NCBI RefSeq assembly: GCF_000003815.2
Contig: NC_049993.1
Coordinates: 2,010,645-2,074,644, forward strand
Reading direction: 5' to 3'
Length of the DNA stretch: 64,000 nucleotides
Source: Branchiostoma floridae
Taxonomy: Eukaryota > Chordata > Leptocardii > Amphioxiformes > Branchiostomatidae
A program made the translations under genes and the position numbers. The notes beneath the pieces are model-generated. The model was not told the origin of the DNA and did not search any database. It saw only the letters and a list, made by a program, of their open reading frames with translations. Of this stretch, positions 1 to 10,617 are shown in pieces; the first letter of the stretch is position 1; each line of letters starts with the position of its first letter.

Positions 1-475
1 TTTTTTTTCTTTCACACCTTGTACTCTTTGACAAGATTAAATTACTTTACCTTGTATCCTAAACTGCTTTTCCATGTAAATAATTACAATACGACAGACA
101 TTGAATAGTTGTAAAAGAGCAAGACTGGTCTTGGAAAAAGCAAAAGATTTGCATCATAGTCAGCGATTGTGCAAAACTTAGAAAACAGACGTTGCAGAAA
201 TTGTAATAATTTGATGGGAGAATTTTTTCAAGCCCTTCCTGCTTTATAACTTAAGAATAAAGACAATTGTTACCACAGTTCGTGTTTTTATGGTTATTAT
301 TGGTGCAACCCTTAGGAAGGAGATGGACCCGTTATAGCAACGGGCAACTAGATCAGTACCAACAATAAACCTACGTCACGTGCATTAGTAAAAAAAACGC
401 AGAAATGTTCATTCCTGACTCACATAACTGCTTCATTGTTTGACTGATTCTGAACGATGATAAGAATTTAATCTT
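1..475. other. Intergenic, no gene seen
   Basis: AT-rich sequence beginning in a T-run. I see no open frame with coding character, no splice-bounded exon and no inverted repeat. It leads directly into the minisatellite at about 476. Confidence 0.6.
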
Positions 476-1470
476 GTCATGTTTATGTGTGAATAGTATT
501 AAGTACCTAGGTCAGGTCATGTTTGTGTGGATAGTCTTCAGCATCAAGGAAAGGTTATGTCTATGTGTAGATAGTGTTCAGTACCAAGGGCAGGTCTTGT
601 TTGTGTGGATAGTGTTCAGTACCAAGGACAGGTTATGTCTGTGTGTAGATAGTGTTCAGTACCAAGGGCAGGTCTTGTTTGTGTGGATAGTGTTCAGTAC
701 CAAGGGCAGGTCTTGTTTGTGTGGATAGTGTTCAGTACCAAGGGCAGGTCATGTTTGTGTGTAGATAGTGTTCAGTACTAGGGACAGGTCATGTTTGTGT
801 GGATAGTTTTCAGTACCAAGGACAGGTTATGGTTGTGTGTGGATTGTGTTCAGTACCAGGTACAGGTCATGTTTGTGTGTGGATAGTGTTCAGTACCAGG
901 GACAGGCTATGTTTGTGTGTGGATAGTGTTCAGTACTAGGGACAGGTCATGTTTGTGTGGATAGTTTTCAGTACCAAGGACAGGTTATGGTTGTGTGTGG
1001 ATAGTGTTCAGTACCAAGGACAGGTTATGGTTGTGTGTGGATTGTGTTCAGTACCAGGTACAGGTCATGCTTGTGCGTGGATAGTGTTCAGTACCAGGTA
1101 CAGGTCATGTTTGTGCGTGGATAGTGTTCAGTGCCAGGGACAGGCTATGTTTGTGCGTGGATAGTGTTCAGTACCAGGTACAGGTAATGTTTGTGTGTGG
1201 ATAGTGTTCAGTACCAAGGGCAGGTCTTGTTTGTGTGGATAGTGTTCAGTACCAAAAACAGGTTATGGTTGTGTGTGGATTGTGTTCAGTACCAGGTACA
1301 GGTCATGTTTGTGTGTGGATAGTGTTCAGTACCAGGTACAGGTCATGTTTGTGTGTGGATAGGGTTCAGTACCAGGGACAGGCTATGTTTGTGTGTGGAA
1401 AGTGTTCAGTCCCAGGGTAAGGTTATATTTGTGTGTGTATAGTTTTTAGTACCAGGGACAGGTCATGTTT
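476..1470. repeat. Minisatellite, 37-40 bp unit, about 25 copies
   Basis: A tandem array whose unit reads approximately GTTTGTGTGTGGATAGTGTT followed by CAGTACCAGGGACAGGTCAT. Unit length varies between about 37 and 40 bp by loss or gain of a GT pair, and variants (AAGGACAGG, AGGTACAGG, AAGGGCAGG) are interspersed, which suggests repeated unequal exchange. The open frames across it are only the repeat read in three phases and are not genes. Confidence 0.95.
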
Positions 1471-1474
1471 GCTA

Positions 1475-2257
1475 TGTGATGCTAGGTGGTCCAATCATAC
1501 ATCACATCTTCCTTACATCAAAATCTATCTGTCCAAAAAGTTATGACTGAAGTTCTGCTGCATTATTATCAAGGTCACATACTAGAGGGACCAAAGTTGA
1601 CCTTGACCGTCATCTTTACTACACCTACATAACTTCCGTGATAATCCATGACTTGAGTTAAGCTGTCTACAAAAATCTGAAAACACCAACACACACACAC
1701 ACACACACACACACAACATAATGCACATGCACAAAGCACAATATCTTCATTCTCAGATAGATAAAAATTATGCATAAATACAGCAACTCTACTACAACAA
1801 TCTTATAGAAGTGTCATGAAAAATATGTAGGGATATGTCCTCGCTTTTATTCATTTTCTTTGGGAAAACACATGATTGGGCTGTCAACAGTAGGAGTAAT
1901 TTGCAGCTGAATATTGATACAGTTAATAGATCCACTGCATTTAATGACAGGATCATTTGATCATGTAACCATATGTTGAAAAGGATATAGTCTAAAATCA
2001 ACTATGCACATACGGACCACATTCCTATCATCAACTGTCAACAGCATGATGCTGGCTTTTGAACAAAGACTCAATTGTGTTGTTACAATCTATAGTTGAG
2101 CTTTATTTTAACAAAAAGAAACACACCCAGCATGCATTTTCAGTTGGTCTTATCAGTCTTCATCAGATGACTGATACCTTGCACTGACTTTTTAGAAGTT
2201 TGAATTTTGCTGAACCATGACGTAAACCATGGTACATTCCTAAAACACCACCTTTGA
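1475..2257. other. Intergenic with (AC)n tract
   Basis: No gene recognised. An (AC)n microsatellite lies at 1691-1715. A phrase near 1510 (CCTTACATCAAAATCTATCT) recurs at about 6879 with neighbouring similarity (a CTGCTGCA / CTTCTGCAG stretch followed by a GGTCACAT motif), so part of this stretch is an old interspersed repeat. Confidence 0.55.
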
Positions 2258-3293
2258 TTCACTCCTAACATCATCGCACACTCTAGGAAAAAGTCAGCAC
2301 AGTGAATCCGACATCTGACTGAAGGATGACAAAATTCATGGTGAGCGTTTTTCTTTCCTTTGAAATAAAGCTGAAACTTAACAATAATTATGTTGCTGGC
2401 TTTACAGACTGACAAGAGTGTCTCTAAGTTGTTCCGTACTGTGCATGGCCGAGTGGTACCAAAAGTTGTAGACTCCTGTCTGTTTTTTGTTTTCTTACTG
2501 CCACTGCAAGGACTGTACAGAAGTCACTTCATTGCTCTGAATTTTCAGAAGAAGGCAGTGTGAGGAACAGTGACTGTGGTTGATTGCGTCTTCTCATCAC
2601 TTTTGATTCACTCTTGACATCATTAAACACTCCTGGAAAGTCAGCGCAGTGATTCAGAAATCTTAGAAAGGTTGGGCGAGATTAATTGAAAATTTATAGT
2701 GACTGTGAGCATTTGTCTTTGTGTTTGATAAAAAAAAGTACAACATTTATAATGCCAGCTTTACAGACTGACAAGAGTGTCTCTGAGTTGTTCTGTATTG
2801 TGCATGACTGAGTGGTACCAGAAGTTATAGACTCCGGCCTTCATTTTCTCGGCCACTAGCAGGACTGTAAAAAAGTTGATTCGGTGCTTTGAACTTTCAG
2901 AAACAGGCAGCGTGGTGAACTGTAACATTAGAAGATTCCATTTTCTTGCCACTTCTGATTCACTCTTGACATCATACACACTTCAGAAAGTCAGCGCAGT
3001 GAATCAGACATCTGACCAAAGGTTGACGAGACTGACCAAAAATTCACGATGACCGTTTTTCTTTGTGTTGGATAAAGCTAAAACAGTTATAGTGCCAGCT
3101 TTATAGACTGACAAGAGTGTCTCCGAGTTGTTCGGTACTGTGCATGGCTGAGTGGTACCAGAAGTTGTAGACTCCGGCCTTCATCTTCTCGGCCACGGCG
3201 ATGACCGTACAGAAGTCCTCCTCAAGTTTGAGTGACTGGTCGTTCCTGATCCGCTTCAGACTGGGAATCTTCAGCGGCCGCTGCCCACCCTCC
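2258..3293 (-). repeat. Three tandem copies of C9orf72 3' end (about 345-355 bp unit)
   Basis: Three consecutive units start near 2258, 2601 and 2946. Each begins with TTGATTCACTC (or CTGATTCACTC), runs through AAAGTCAGCRCAGTGAATC and ends in a minus-strand coding segment that finishes with the same C-terminus (TEQLxDTLVSL, then TAA). Stops lie at about 2402, 2761 and 3101. The unit ending at 3293 is the full terminal exon. The middle copy keeps VAEKMKAGVYNFWYHS and the outer copy keeps GVYNFWYHSAMHS, both in frame to the stop, but their upstream parts have drifted and lack a clear splice acceptor. This is a local tandem duplication of exon plus 3' flank. Confidence 0.88.
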
Positions 3294-6200
3294 CTGCAAA
3301 GGCAGAGGGAAATACAATGCTTGCCGACAACTGTTTGCTATTATTCTCGAATGTAAGTTCATTAATAATAGTCATGCATGTACATCAGTGGCCGTTGCCA
3401 AGAGCCCAACATAGGTGAAATCGGACGTGCTCTCAAAACCAGGTTCACTTACGTCTCTGTTCCCAGGTACTTGATAAGTGCGAGGGCCTTACGCTCCAGC
3501 ATGCGACAGAAGTTCCCGATGTACGCCTCACGTACGCCACAGGATGGGTGGAGCTGGAACACCTGGGAAATAAAGGAACACATACATGAGCAAAACGCCT
3601 AAAAATAACAGAACACATACATGGGTGGAACATATATGAGTGGTACACCTAAGTGATAAAGGAACACATACATGAGTGGCAAACCTGGGAGATAAAGAAA
3701 TGCACACATGGGTAGAACACCTGAGAGATATCAGAACACATACGTGGGTGGAACATGTATGAGTGGAACAACTGAGCAATAAAGGAAAACATTAATGAGT
3801 GGCAAACCTGGAAGATAAATATACACACATGGGTAGAACACCTGAGAGATAACAGAACACAATCATACATGGGTGGAACATATATGAGTGGAACAACTGA
3901 GCAACAAAGGAGAACATAAATGAGTGGCAAACCTGGAAGATAAAGAACACGCACACACACCTGAGAGATAACAGAACACAACCACACATGGGTAGAACAT
4001 ACAGTATATGAGTGGAACACCTGAGAGATAAAGGAACACATGCACAAACCTGGAAGATAAAAAAAAATACACACATGAGAGATAACAAAACACTTACATG
4101 GGTAGAACATACATGAGTGGAACACCTGAGAGATAACGGAACACATACATGAGTGGCAAACCTGGGATATAGAGAAACATACATGGGTGGAACACCTGGC
4201 AGATAGTAGAACACATAAATGGGTGGAACATAGATGAACACCTGAGAGATAAAGAAAAACATACATGAGTGGCAAACCTGGAAGATAAAGATACAAACAT
4301 GGGAGAACACATATATGAGTGGAACACCTGAGATATAAAGGAACACATACATGGGTGGAACACATATAAGTGGAACACCTGAGAGATTAAGGAACAAATA
4401 CAAAGATGTTTTGACACACCTGGATAAAAGAACACATACTAGTGGATATGGAGCACTTTTTAGGGAACACATATTTGAATGCAAATGGAACACTTGGGAG
4501 ATACATTTAAAGATCAACAAACATATGTGACAATGTTTACTCTATTTCTACCATCAAATACAAGTATAAAAGGGCCTAGCCTTATGACTAATAATGACTT
4601 CTACACTGTGTTTTCCATGTTTAATTCGCCTAGAAATCCTATCAATTGTCAGCATAAGTCTTATTTTTGGAATCACTTGCATCCCCACTGAAAAAAAAAG
4701 AACGAGAGAAAACGAAAGTACGATCCATCAAGGAGGTTGAATAGGGGCTTTTTCAACCTCCTTGGATCCATAAACCATTACTTCCCTATGCTAGAAATGT
4801 TTGAACAAAGGCCTCGTTTTTATCCATAAGCTAAAATACACTCCTGTAAAAAAACATTGAAAAGGATGCAAGTTATAAAATAGAATCTGTCTATTCACAC
4901 ATCCTAGCCAGGCTCTGGCTTGGAAATATGACCATATATGGCATAAGGGGGCGTTTTGTTAGGGAAAGGGCTCAGAACCCTTGTTCCCGTCTTCCGAAAA
5001 AAGACCCGATTAAGACTTACAGTTACTCATTTGTATCTACAGTATATACCCATACTAAACTCGTGTGTAACACATAAAGGTATATTACCAGGCACAAGCA
5101 AGAAAACAAACAGGTAACGTCTCACATGTCAGGCAGCGGATTCTCCTCGCCATCTGTGTACATTTGTAACGTGAGGATCTCGTGGCGTTGGGCGGAATGG
5201 ACGTGAAACTGCGTCGTTTGTCGAACCTCAGCGTTGGTGAGGTTAATGAGGGGGATCGGGTAGCGACTGGTTAACACGTCAAACATAGGCAGGTCCAGTC
5301 CAGCACTTTTCTTGTCCTATTGTGAATAAGATGATTGATAAACAACTGCCCAGTTATATCACTTCATGGCATTAAATTTCCCCTCCTCCATATGCTATCT
5401 TCATCACTCCGTCTCTCTCCCTCCATTGACCGTCCACCCTCCCTTTATCTTATTTCATGACACGCCCTATCTCCATCAATACCTTTTCCAGCCGTCCCTC
5501 CATATCTGTTTCTTTCCTCCCCTCTCCATCAATCTAATATAACTGTACCTCTTCTCTCCATCACTACTTCTCCCTCCCTCAATTCTTTCTTCATTCCTTC
5601 CATCCCAAAACTCCAGCCTCCCTCAACCATAATCAATTCTCTCTCTCTCCATTAGTCCCTCTCCCTTCTGTTCCATCATTCCCTCCTCTCTCCATCACTC
5701 CTCCCTCCATCCCTCATCACTCCATCCTTTATCACTTCCAACTTTCTTCATCATTCCCTTTTGCCCTTCGTGCTTCATCTTTGCTCCATCACTCCCTTTA
5801 TACCCTCCTCCTTCTATCCTTCTCTCCTTTCTTCATCAGATGCCCCTTCCTGCCCCTTCTATCCCTTCTCCCTCCTTCTTTCCTTTCCTTCCCTCAATCC
5901 TTCCCTCCACCATAATCAATTCTCTGTACATTAGTCCCTCTCCCTCCTTCCCTTCTGATCCATTATTCCCTCCTCTCTCCATCTCTTCTCCCTTCCTCCT
6001 CAATTACATTTCTCTTCTCTTCATCACTCTCTTCCTCCCTCCCTCCCTCCTCCCCCCATTAGATGCTCCTTCCTTCCCTTTCCACCCCTTCTTCCTCCTT
6101 CTTTCCCTCCCTTAATCTTCAATCCTTCCCTCCTCCCTCCATCACTCTTTCTCCCCCTCCATCCTTTCCTCGCATACCTCTATGATTCCTTGTAGTAAGA

Positions 6201-6297
6201 GATCAGCTTCATACTGGTGCAGAGTTGCACTCTTTACACAAACACGTGATCTCTGTTTTTCTGTGGGACTCAGGAAAGTCGCTAGGGTGTGGATCAC
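3101..6297 (-). CDS. C9orf72: C9orf72-like DENN protein, C-terminal exons (5' part not found)
   Basis: Four minus-strand exons in order: 6297-6178, 5316-5126, 3562-3453 and 3293-3101 (stop TAA). Exon 6297 encodes VIHTLATFLSPTEKQRSRVC...LLLQGIIE, matching the C9orf72 segment IVRTLCLFLTPAERKCSRLC...FVQGLLK. Exon 3562 begins VFQLHP and contains RKALALIKY, matching VFQL...RKALTLIKY. The last exon has RPLKIPSLK and VIAVAEKMKAG, matching the KPFKSLRNLK and IMALAEKIKPG region of the human protein. Exon 5316 is weaker but keeps the YP...H.H...R spacing. All four have AG acceptors and GT donors (GTATGC, GTGAGA, GTAAGT). Family role: C9orf72 forms a complex with SMCR8 and WDR41, regulates small GTPases and acts in autophagy and lysosome homeostasis. 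Oddities: the exon bridging 5126 (phase 2) to 3562 (phase 0) was not found, that gap holds a minisatellite, and no exon for the N-terminal half was recognised upstream of 6297. It may be truncated. Confidence 0.85.
3590..4450. repeat. Minisatellite in C9orf72 intron, derived from the exon border
   Basis: A degenerate array of units with GGAACACATACATGAGTGG and AACACCTGAGAGATAAAGG cores. Read on the minus strand each unit contains a pyrimidine stretch, then CAGGTGTTCC or CAGGTTTGCC. This closely resembles the real acceptor and first codons of the exon starting at 3562 (CCCAG then GTGTTCCAG). The array begins immediately upstream of that acceptor, so it appears to have grown from it. The long minus-strand open frames here are repeat translations. 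Confidence 0.85.
4451..5125. other. C9orf72 intron; small perfect hairpin
   Basis: No exon recognised, though one is expected between the exons at 5126 and 3562. A stem-loop of CAAGGAGGTTGA pairing with TCAACCTCCTTG lies at about 4729-4766 with a roughly 14-nt loop. Confidence 0.5.
5385..6165. repeat. Polypyrimidine CCCTCCNTCA-type low-complexity tract
   Basis: About 780 bp of almost pure C/T on the plus strand with CTCCATCACTC and CCTTCCCTC phrases. It sits in the intron between C9orf72 exons 6178 and 5316. On the transcribed minus strand it is a purine tract. A 91-codon frame at 5840 is compositional only. Confidence 0.9.
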
Positions 6298-7354
6298 CTA
6301 GACAATGAAGTCTATCATGATCATATCTGTAAAAATTGAGAAGAAAAGATGGCTTTAAGAGTCCGATGACTGCAAGTTTGGTATTCTATCGGCAGCAAGC
6401 TACCAGGAATGATTAGACTGCTTGTAACGCAAACGCATAAGCAAAGATTATTATCCAACATAAATGTTTAACGTTGTACGACAATCTGTTTCTCCACATC
6501 TGTAGGTTCATGAATCGATAACCAGTTACTCATTTGGTGATTTCAAGTATAAAATACTGAACTACTTTACATTAAATAAATATAAAGATACTTTTTTAAG
6601 TTAGTCTGAATACGGATACAAGTCATCTTTTGTTGAAACCGTAGTGTTGTAACTGAGTCAACAACAGCTGTAAAATGAAAGAAATGCATCCAAAATAACA
6701 TGTCAGTGTTCTAATGATGTAAACGTTTAATACTTGGTGAAAAATAGGCAAAATGTAACATTGATACTGATGATGGCATGGTGCGGGCACTGTTGGGCCA
6801 TTGTTGGAGCGAGCTGCTATTCGGCGCCACTCAGGTGACCTCAAGTTTTAGAGGGGGCTGAACTACACAATTTTTTCCTTACATCAAAATCTATCTGCAA
6901 TCTGAACATTAAGACGATAGCATGTCTTAGCCAAAAGGTACAAAACCGAAAGCTCTTCTGCAGTTCAAAGGTCACATGCTACTTGGCCCCAAATTATCGA
7001 AGAACCTCAAGGGAAGGTTAAATAAATGTTAAAAAAGAAGCTCTTCACAATCAGTATCGAAACACCGAAATTTATCCAAAGTTTCAAATTTGACCCAAAC
7101 TATCCAAAGCAGACTGACACACCAAAATAACATCTCATTTTTGCATGAAGATAATAAAAATAACAATTTTAGCATAGCAAACATCATAATAAGCAAACTT
7201 TATAAGTTATAGCAGAAGCTTGCAATTCTCTATATATTAAAGAATGTGAAATATATAGAGAGGGGGGAGAGAAAAGATAGAGAGAAAGTGAAAGCTCTTT
7301 CATATCTTTTTCAAAATCAAATAAAAAAATTGCAAAAAGTAGAAATCTACTTAC
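6298..7354. other. No recognisable gene
   Basis: Upstream side of the C9orf72 exons. Searched on the minus strand for further C9orf72 exons (the CHEGFLL and ATFAYWDNILGP regions of the family) without success. Contains the repeat phrase shared with 1511 at 6879. Confidence 0.5.
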
Positions 7355-7533
7355 TGTCCCTCCTGTCTCTTTTCAAATTAGTTTTTCCACCACACATCCA
7401 ACTGCAGTTCACGGGACTGATGACCTTTGTCGTCGTAGAGGCGGATGTAGACGTTTGGATTTGTTCCACAGCCACGGTACTTCCCGGTCTTCGTTTTGAC
7501 CAATACGTCAATGTCACCAACATCATGTACTTC
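7355..7533 (-). pseudogene. Isolated PLAT-domain exon copy with premature stop
   Basis: The minus strand carries an acceptor (TTTCCCAG) followed by an open stretch encoding IDVLVKTKTGKYRG, NVYIRLYDDKGHQSREL and DVWWKN. This is nearly identical to the PLAT exon of the P450 gene at 17262-17458. The frame is then broken by TAA at 7380-7378, where the gene has GAC, yet similarity continues through GTAAGTAG beyond the donor. No P450 or second PLAT exon is near it. It is therefore a duplicated exon with intron flanks, inverted relative to the parent about 10 kb away. It could be the remnant of a deleted paralogue rather than an exon-sized duplication. Confidence 0.88.
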
Positions 7534-7692
7534 CTGGGAAATACAAGATTGTGAGGTAGTATCGTTATCTTAAAGAGTCTTACCCAGAAGTTCAGCTGCT
7601 CATATAAGAATTCCAGAAATCACACCCTATCTTTCTGGTATTGTGAAACCAGTAATGTGGTTTAGTGGTTTGGTAATTAGCTTATTTCCAAG

Positions 7693-7904
7693 TACTCTCC
7701 AACCAGAGGTTAGGCTCCCGCTGTTTTTTGACGTTTTAGTCGTTTTTATCATGCTTTCTATTTTGTCATGTTTCGTGAAGTCCGCCGGCCAAATCAGGCT
7801 TTGACACAGCAAGATGCAATAAAAAATAGAAAGCCCGATACAAAATATAATAAAGTATAAAAATGGTTAAAAACAGCCAGAGCCTAACCTCTGCTTGGAG
7901 AGTA
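7693..7904. mobile_element. MITE, family with TIR TACTCTCCAAGCAGAGGTT (copy 1)
   Basis: Terminal inverted repeats TACTCTCCAACCAGAGGTTA at the left and the complement of TACTCTCCAAGCAGAGGTTA at the right, with weaker pairing continuing into GGCTGTTTTT. About 212 bp, no coding capacity. Related copies occur at 21413 and 28083, and a half copy at about 19842. Confidence 0.8.
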
Positions 7905-7973
7905 ATTTTCAAGCAGATATGGGTTATTTTTTTTTTTTTTATTATGTGCTTTCTAACGTACAACAGCTGTCGC

Positions 7974-8125
<152 letters not shown>

Positions 8126-8129
8126 GTAC

Positions 8130-9905
8130 GTGACGTGCATGGGCAATTTCACCTGTTGGTCAAAGGACACTGACAGATATTTCGCCGTAGGCTATCGTTG
8201 GCTTCATTTGGTCCACAACCTGTCTGTTTACTCTGTGTACAGCAGACATATCTGTACGGTATCTTAACAGTAACTGCTGCAGACCAGTTCTATCTCAAGC
8301 AGCCAACAAACGTACGCGTGTTACAATACAGTACGGGCAATCAAGCAAGGTAAGCTGGACGTTCTATTACTAAGAGTCTATACCAGACTTCTTGCGCTGG
8401 CTTAGGAGAGTATATTGCAATGGCCGGAGGAGTTTGGCTACCGAAGGGTTAGACAAGGTCAGACGGGGGAGTGTTACCCTTCCCGTGGACTGACTCTCCT
8501 GGCCAAATACTCCTCTTTGTGCCGATTTGTATGATCCATACCCCTTTAAAAAGGCATAGTGAATGCTAACGGTCTATTCTGTGCTTGCCTGCACGCCAAA
8601 TACTCTGCTTGAGGAAAGTTTTTTTTCATTGTGAAAGGGGGAGGGAAGTGGCGTCTTGGGCACGTAAACTATGTGTATTTAAGGTCTTTGGAATGTTAAA
8701 AATACTTTCAAAGAGAGATAATTTAGTTGCAATAAAAATGAGCAGCTCATGAGGCTACATATTGACGGTCAAAAAGTGGTAAAAAAACACTGGTACCACA
8801 GGGCCAAGTTAAGCCAAAGCCGTTTTTAAGCTACACTGAATCAGTCTGGGTCTAAACAACTTGATTTATGGCAAATATGACCCTCCAGCCTCTTTTGCTG
8901 CGACAACCCCGCTAAAAACTCGCAAAGTTTGTCCTTGGCAGGGTTTTGTGATCAAGTCAAAGCTTACGGACAGGACGATTGAAGTAGATTTTATTTTGAG
9001 ATTTTTACCTTTTTAATTATATCGGAGATATCTGAAGCGGCACGGTCTGACATAGGTGTGTCCTTGTGCACACGTAACCTTTCTGACCCTTGCGACAGTC
9101 TGTTTAAGGTACCGCCCATGTGCCTTTTGTCTCTTTGAGAATGAGTCATGGCTCTGGAAGTTTTCTGTACCCTCTACACTGTCTGAACTTCTGAGGAAAA
9201 AATCTTGAGATCTTTTCCAAGAATCTTGAGACTTAATATGATGATCTCAAGATTCTCAGGAAAAAATGATTGGACAGTGTGTAATCTCATGACCATAAAT
9301 ATGATCAAAATATTATACATGTGACAATACTGGAGTTTGTAACGAAAGGGGATCTAGTAGGAGAATTCATTTTCAAACATGCTTCAAAACGTATCAGGCA
9401 ATTAAACTTCAGTTGACCTTAATATCAGTCATTGACCCCTAACAGCCCGTGTACACAGTTACTCCAATTCCATGGCGCCGGTGTGACAACGCCCGGGTTT
9501 TACTTTGCTACTAAAACCTTTGAATTTTTATTCGGGCTTCGATGTCATGATCACAAAATTAAATCATTAGTTTTAAACGTGTATGTATTAAACAGAAATT
9601 AGGTATTAAGTGATGAAAATGTATTCAAGGCTATAAAACATTAGAAATGGATTCATTTCGAGTGTTAAGTCTGTGTTATCTTCCTCTCTTTGCAGATAGT
9701 ATGCATAGTAATCATTAAAGCCTGGTTGACAATAGTGGTCTGTCTGCTAAGAGCTACACTATGACACTGGGGCACCAAACGAGCTGGAAGGAAAGTCTGC
9801 CTTGGGACGTCCGGTTCTGTGTGTTATTGTCTCTGTTCGGTTATGTAAGAACGAAGATGGCCCCGCGCGTGAAATCCGGACTGAAGCTTTCTGCCCCCAC
9901 CCCCA
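8130..9905. other. Intergenic, no gene seen
   Basis: Unique-looking sequence with no supported exon. The minus strand is open for about 50 codons around 8400-8530 but has no splice borders or family resemblance. Confidence 0.5.
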
Positions 9906-9955
9906 GCCACACACACACACACACACACACGTACACACACACACACACACACACA

Positions 9956-9998
<43 letters not shown>
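9906..9998. repeat. (CA)n microsatellite
   Basis: CA repeats interrupted twice by GTACA. No function implied. Confidence 0.95.
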
Positions 9999-10001
<3 letters not shown>

Positions 10002-10078
10002 ATGTAAAAAAATGCTGTTTGAGAGACTAAATTTGCTTTACAATAGATTTTATCCTGTTTTTCTACTTGTCTGAGCAG

Positions 10079-10113
10079 GCTAGTTCAATATGGTGCGACC
10101 TGGCCGTGTCAAG
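10079..10113 (+). other. Possible small 5' exon (splice signals both sides)
   Basis: A pyrimidine-rich stretch and AG (TTTCTACTTGTCTGAGCAG) precede 35 bases that end in AAG followed by GTAAGTG, so both junctions match consensus well. It contains ATG at 10090 with eight codons to the donor. It could be a 5' untranslated exon of the P450 gene at 14.2 kb: spliced to 14240 the small frame would stop after two more codons, leaving the ATG at 14251 as start. Chance occurrence cannot be excluded. Confidence 0.3.
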
Positions 10114-10617
10114 GTAAGTGAGTTCAAGGACCTTAATGACGTCTCACTTCGGGGAAGGGCGGAAAGGGTCGTTTACATGCGGATTCAAAGAAATACTTTG
10201 GGATAGGCTGGAATCAATCGTAGTCTTTGTCTAATTCACCTCTCTAATCGAAAAGTCAAGCAGAAGGATGTCACGCGCGGGGTCATCTTCATGTGACCCC
10301 ATCTTACACTGTTCTTACTACCTCGATATGTGGAAAGGGGTAGAAAAGATCGTGTGAATTACGATTCAAAAAAAAAAAATTGTTAATCAACTGGATATGG
10401 TTTTGTCAGTGACACTGAAGTGACCTAGAATAAACAGTTCTTTTATACTCCGTCTTTGAATGAAGACAATTCCAGTCGTCCAATAGGAAACGTTTCAAGA
10501 CTATTCAGACTGAAGACAATTTGGATTCCAAAGGGAACAAAGGTGAGGCAAGGCTAAGACGCAGTTCATGCAAATGAGTCAATTAGCTCCTGTTGTTTTA
10601 GTTACAGGAGCTAAAGG

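Noticed and set aside
476-1470. Several 60-84 codon frames (FVWIVFSTKD-type repeats)
   Set aside because: They are the minisatellite unit read through; repeated Cys-Leu-Cys-Val motifs follow the repeat period exactly.
476-1470. Possible CRISPR-like array
   Set aside because: Units are contiguous without unique spacers, and the DNA is eukaryotic.
3649-4520. Two overlapping minus-strand frames of about 240 codons
   Set aside because: Translations of the intronic minisatellite (repeating THVCVPLSLRCS); both overlap in different phases and have no independent coding signal.
5840-6115. 91-codon Pro/Ser/Phe-rich frame
   Set aside because: Low-complexity polypyrimidine tract.
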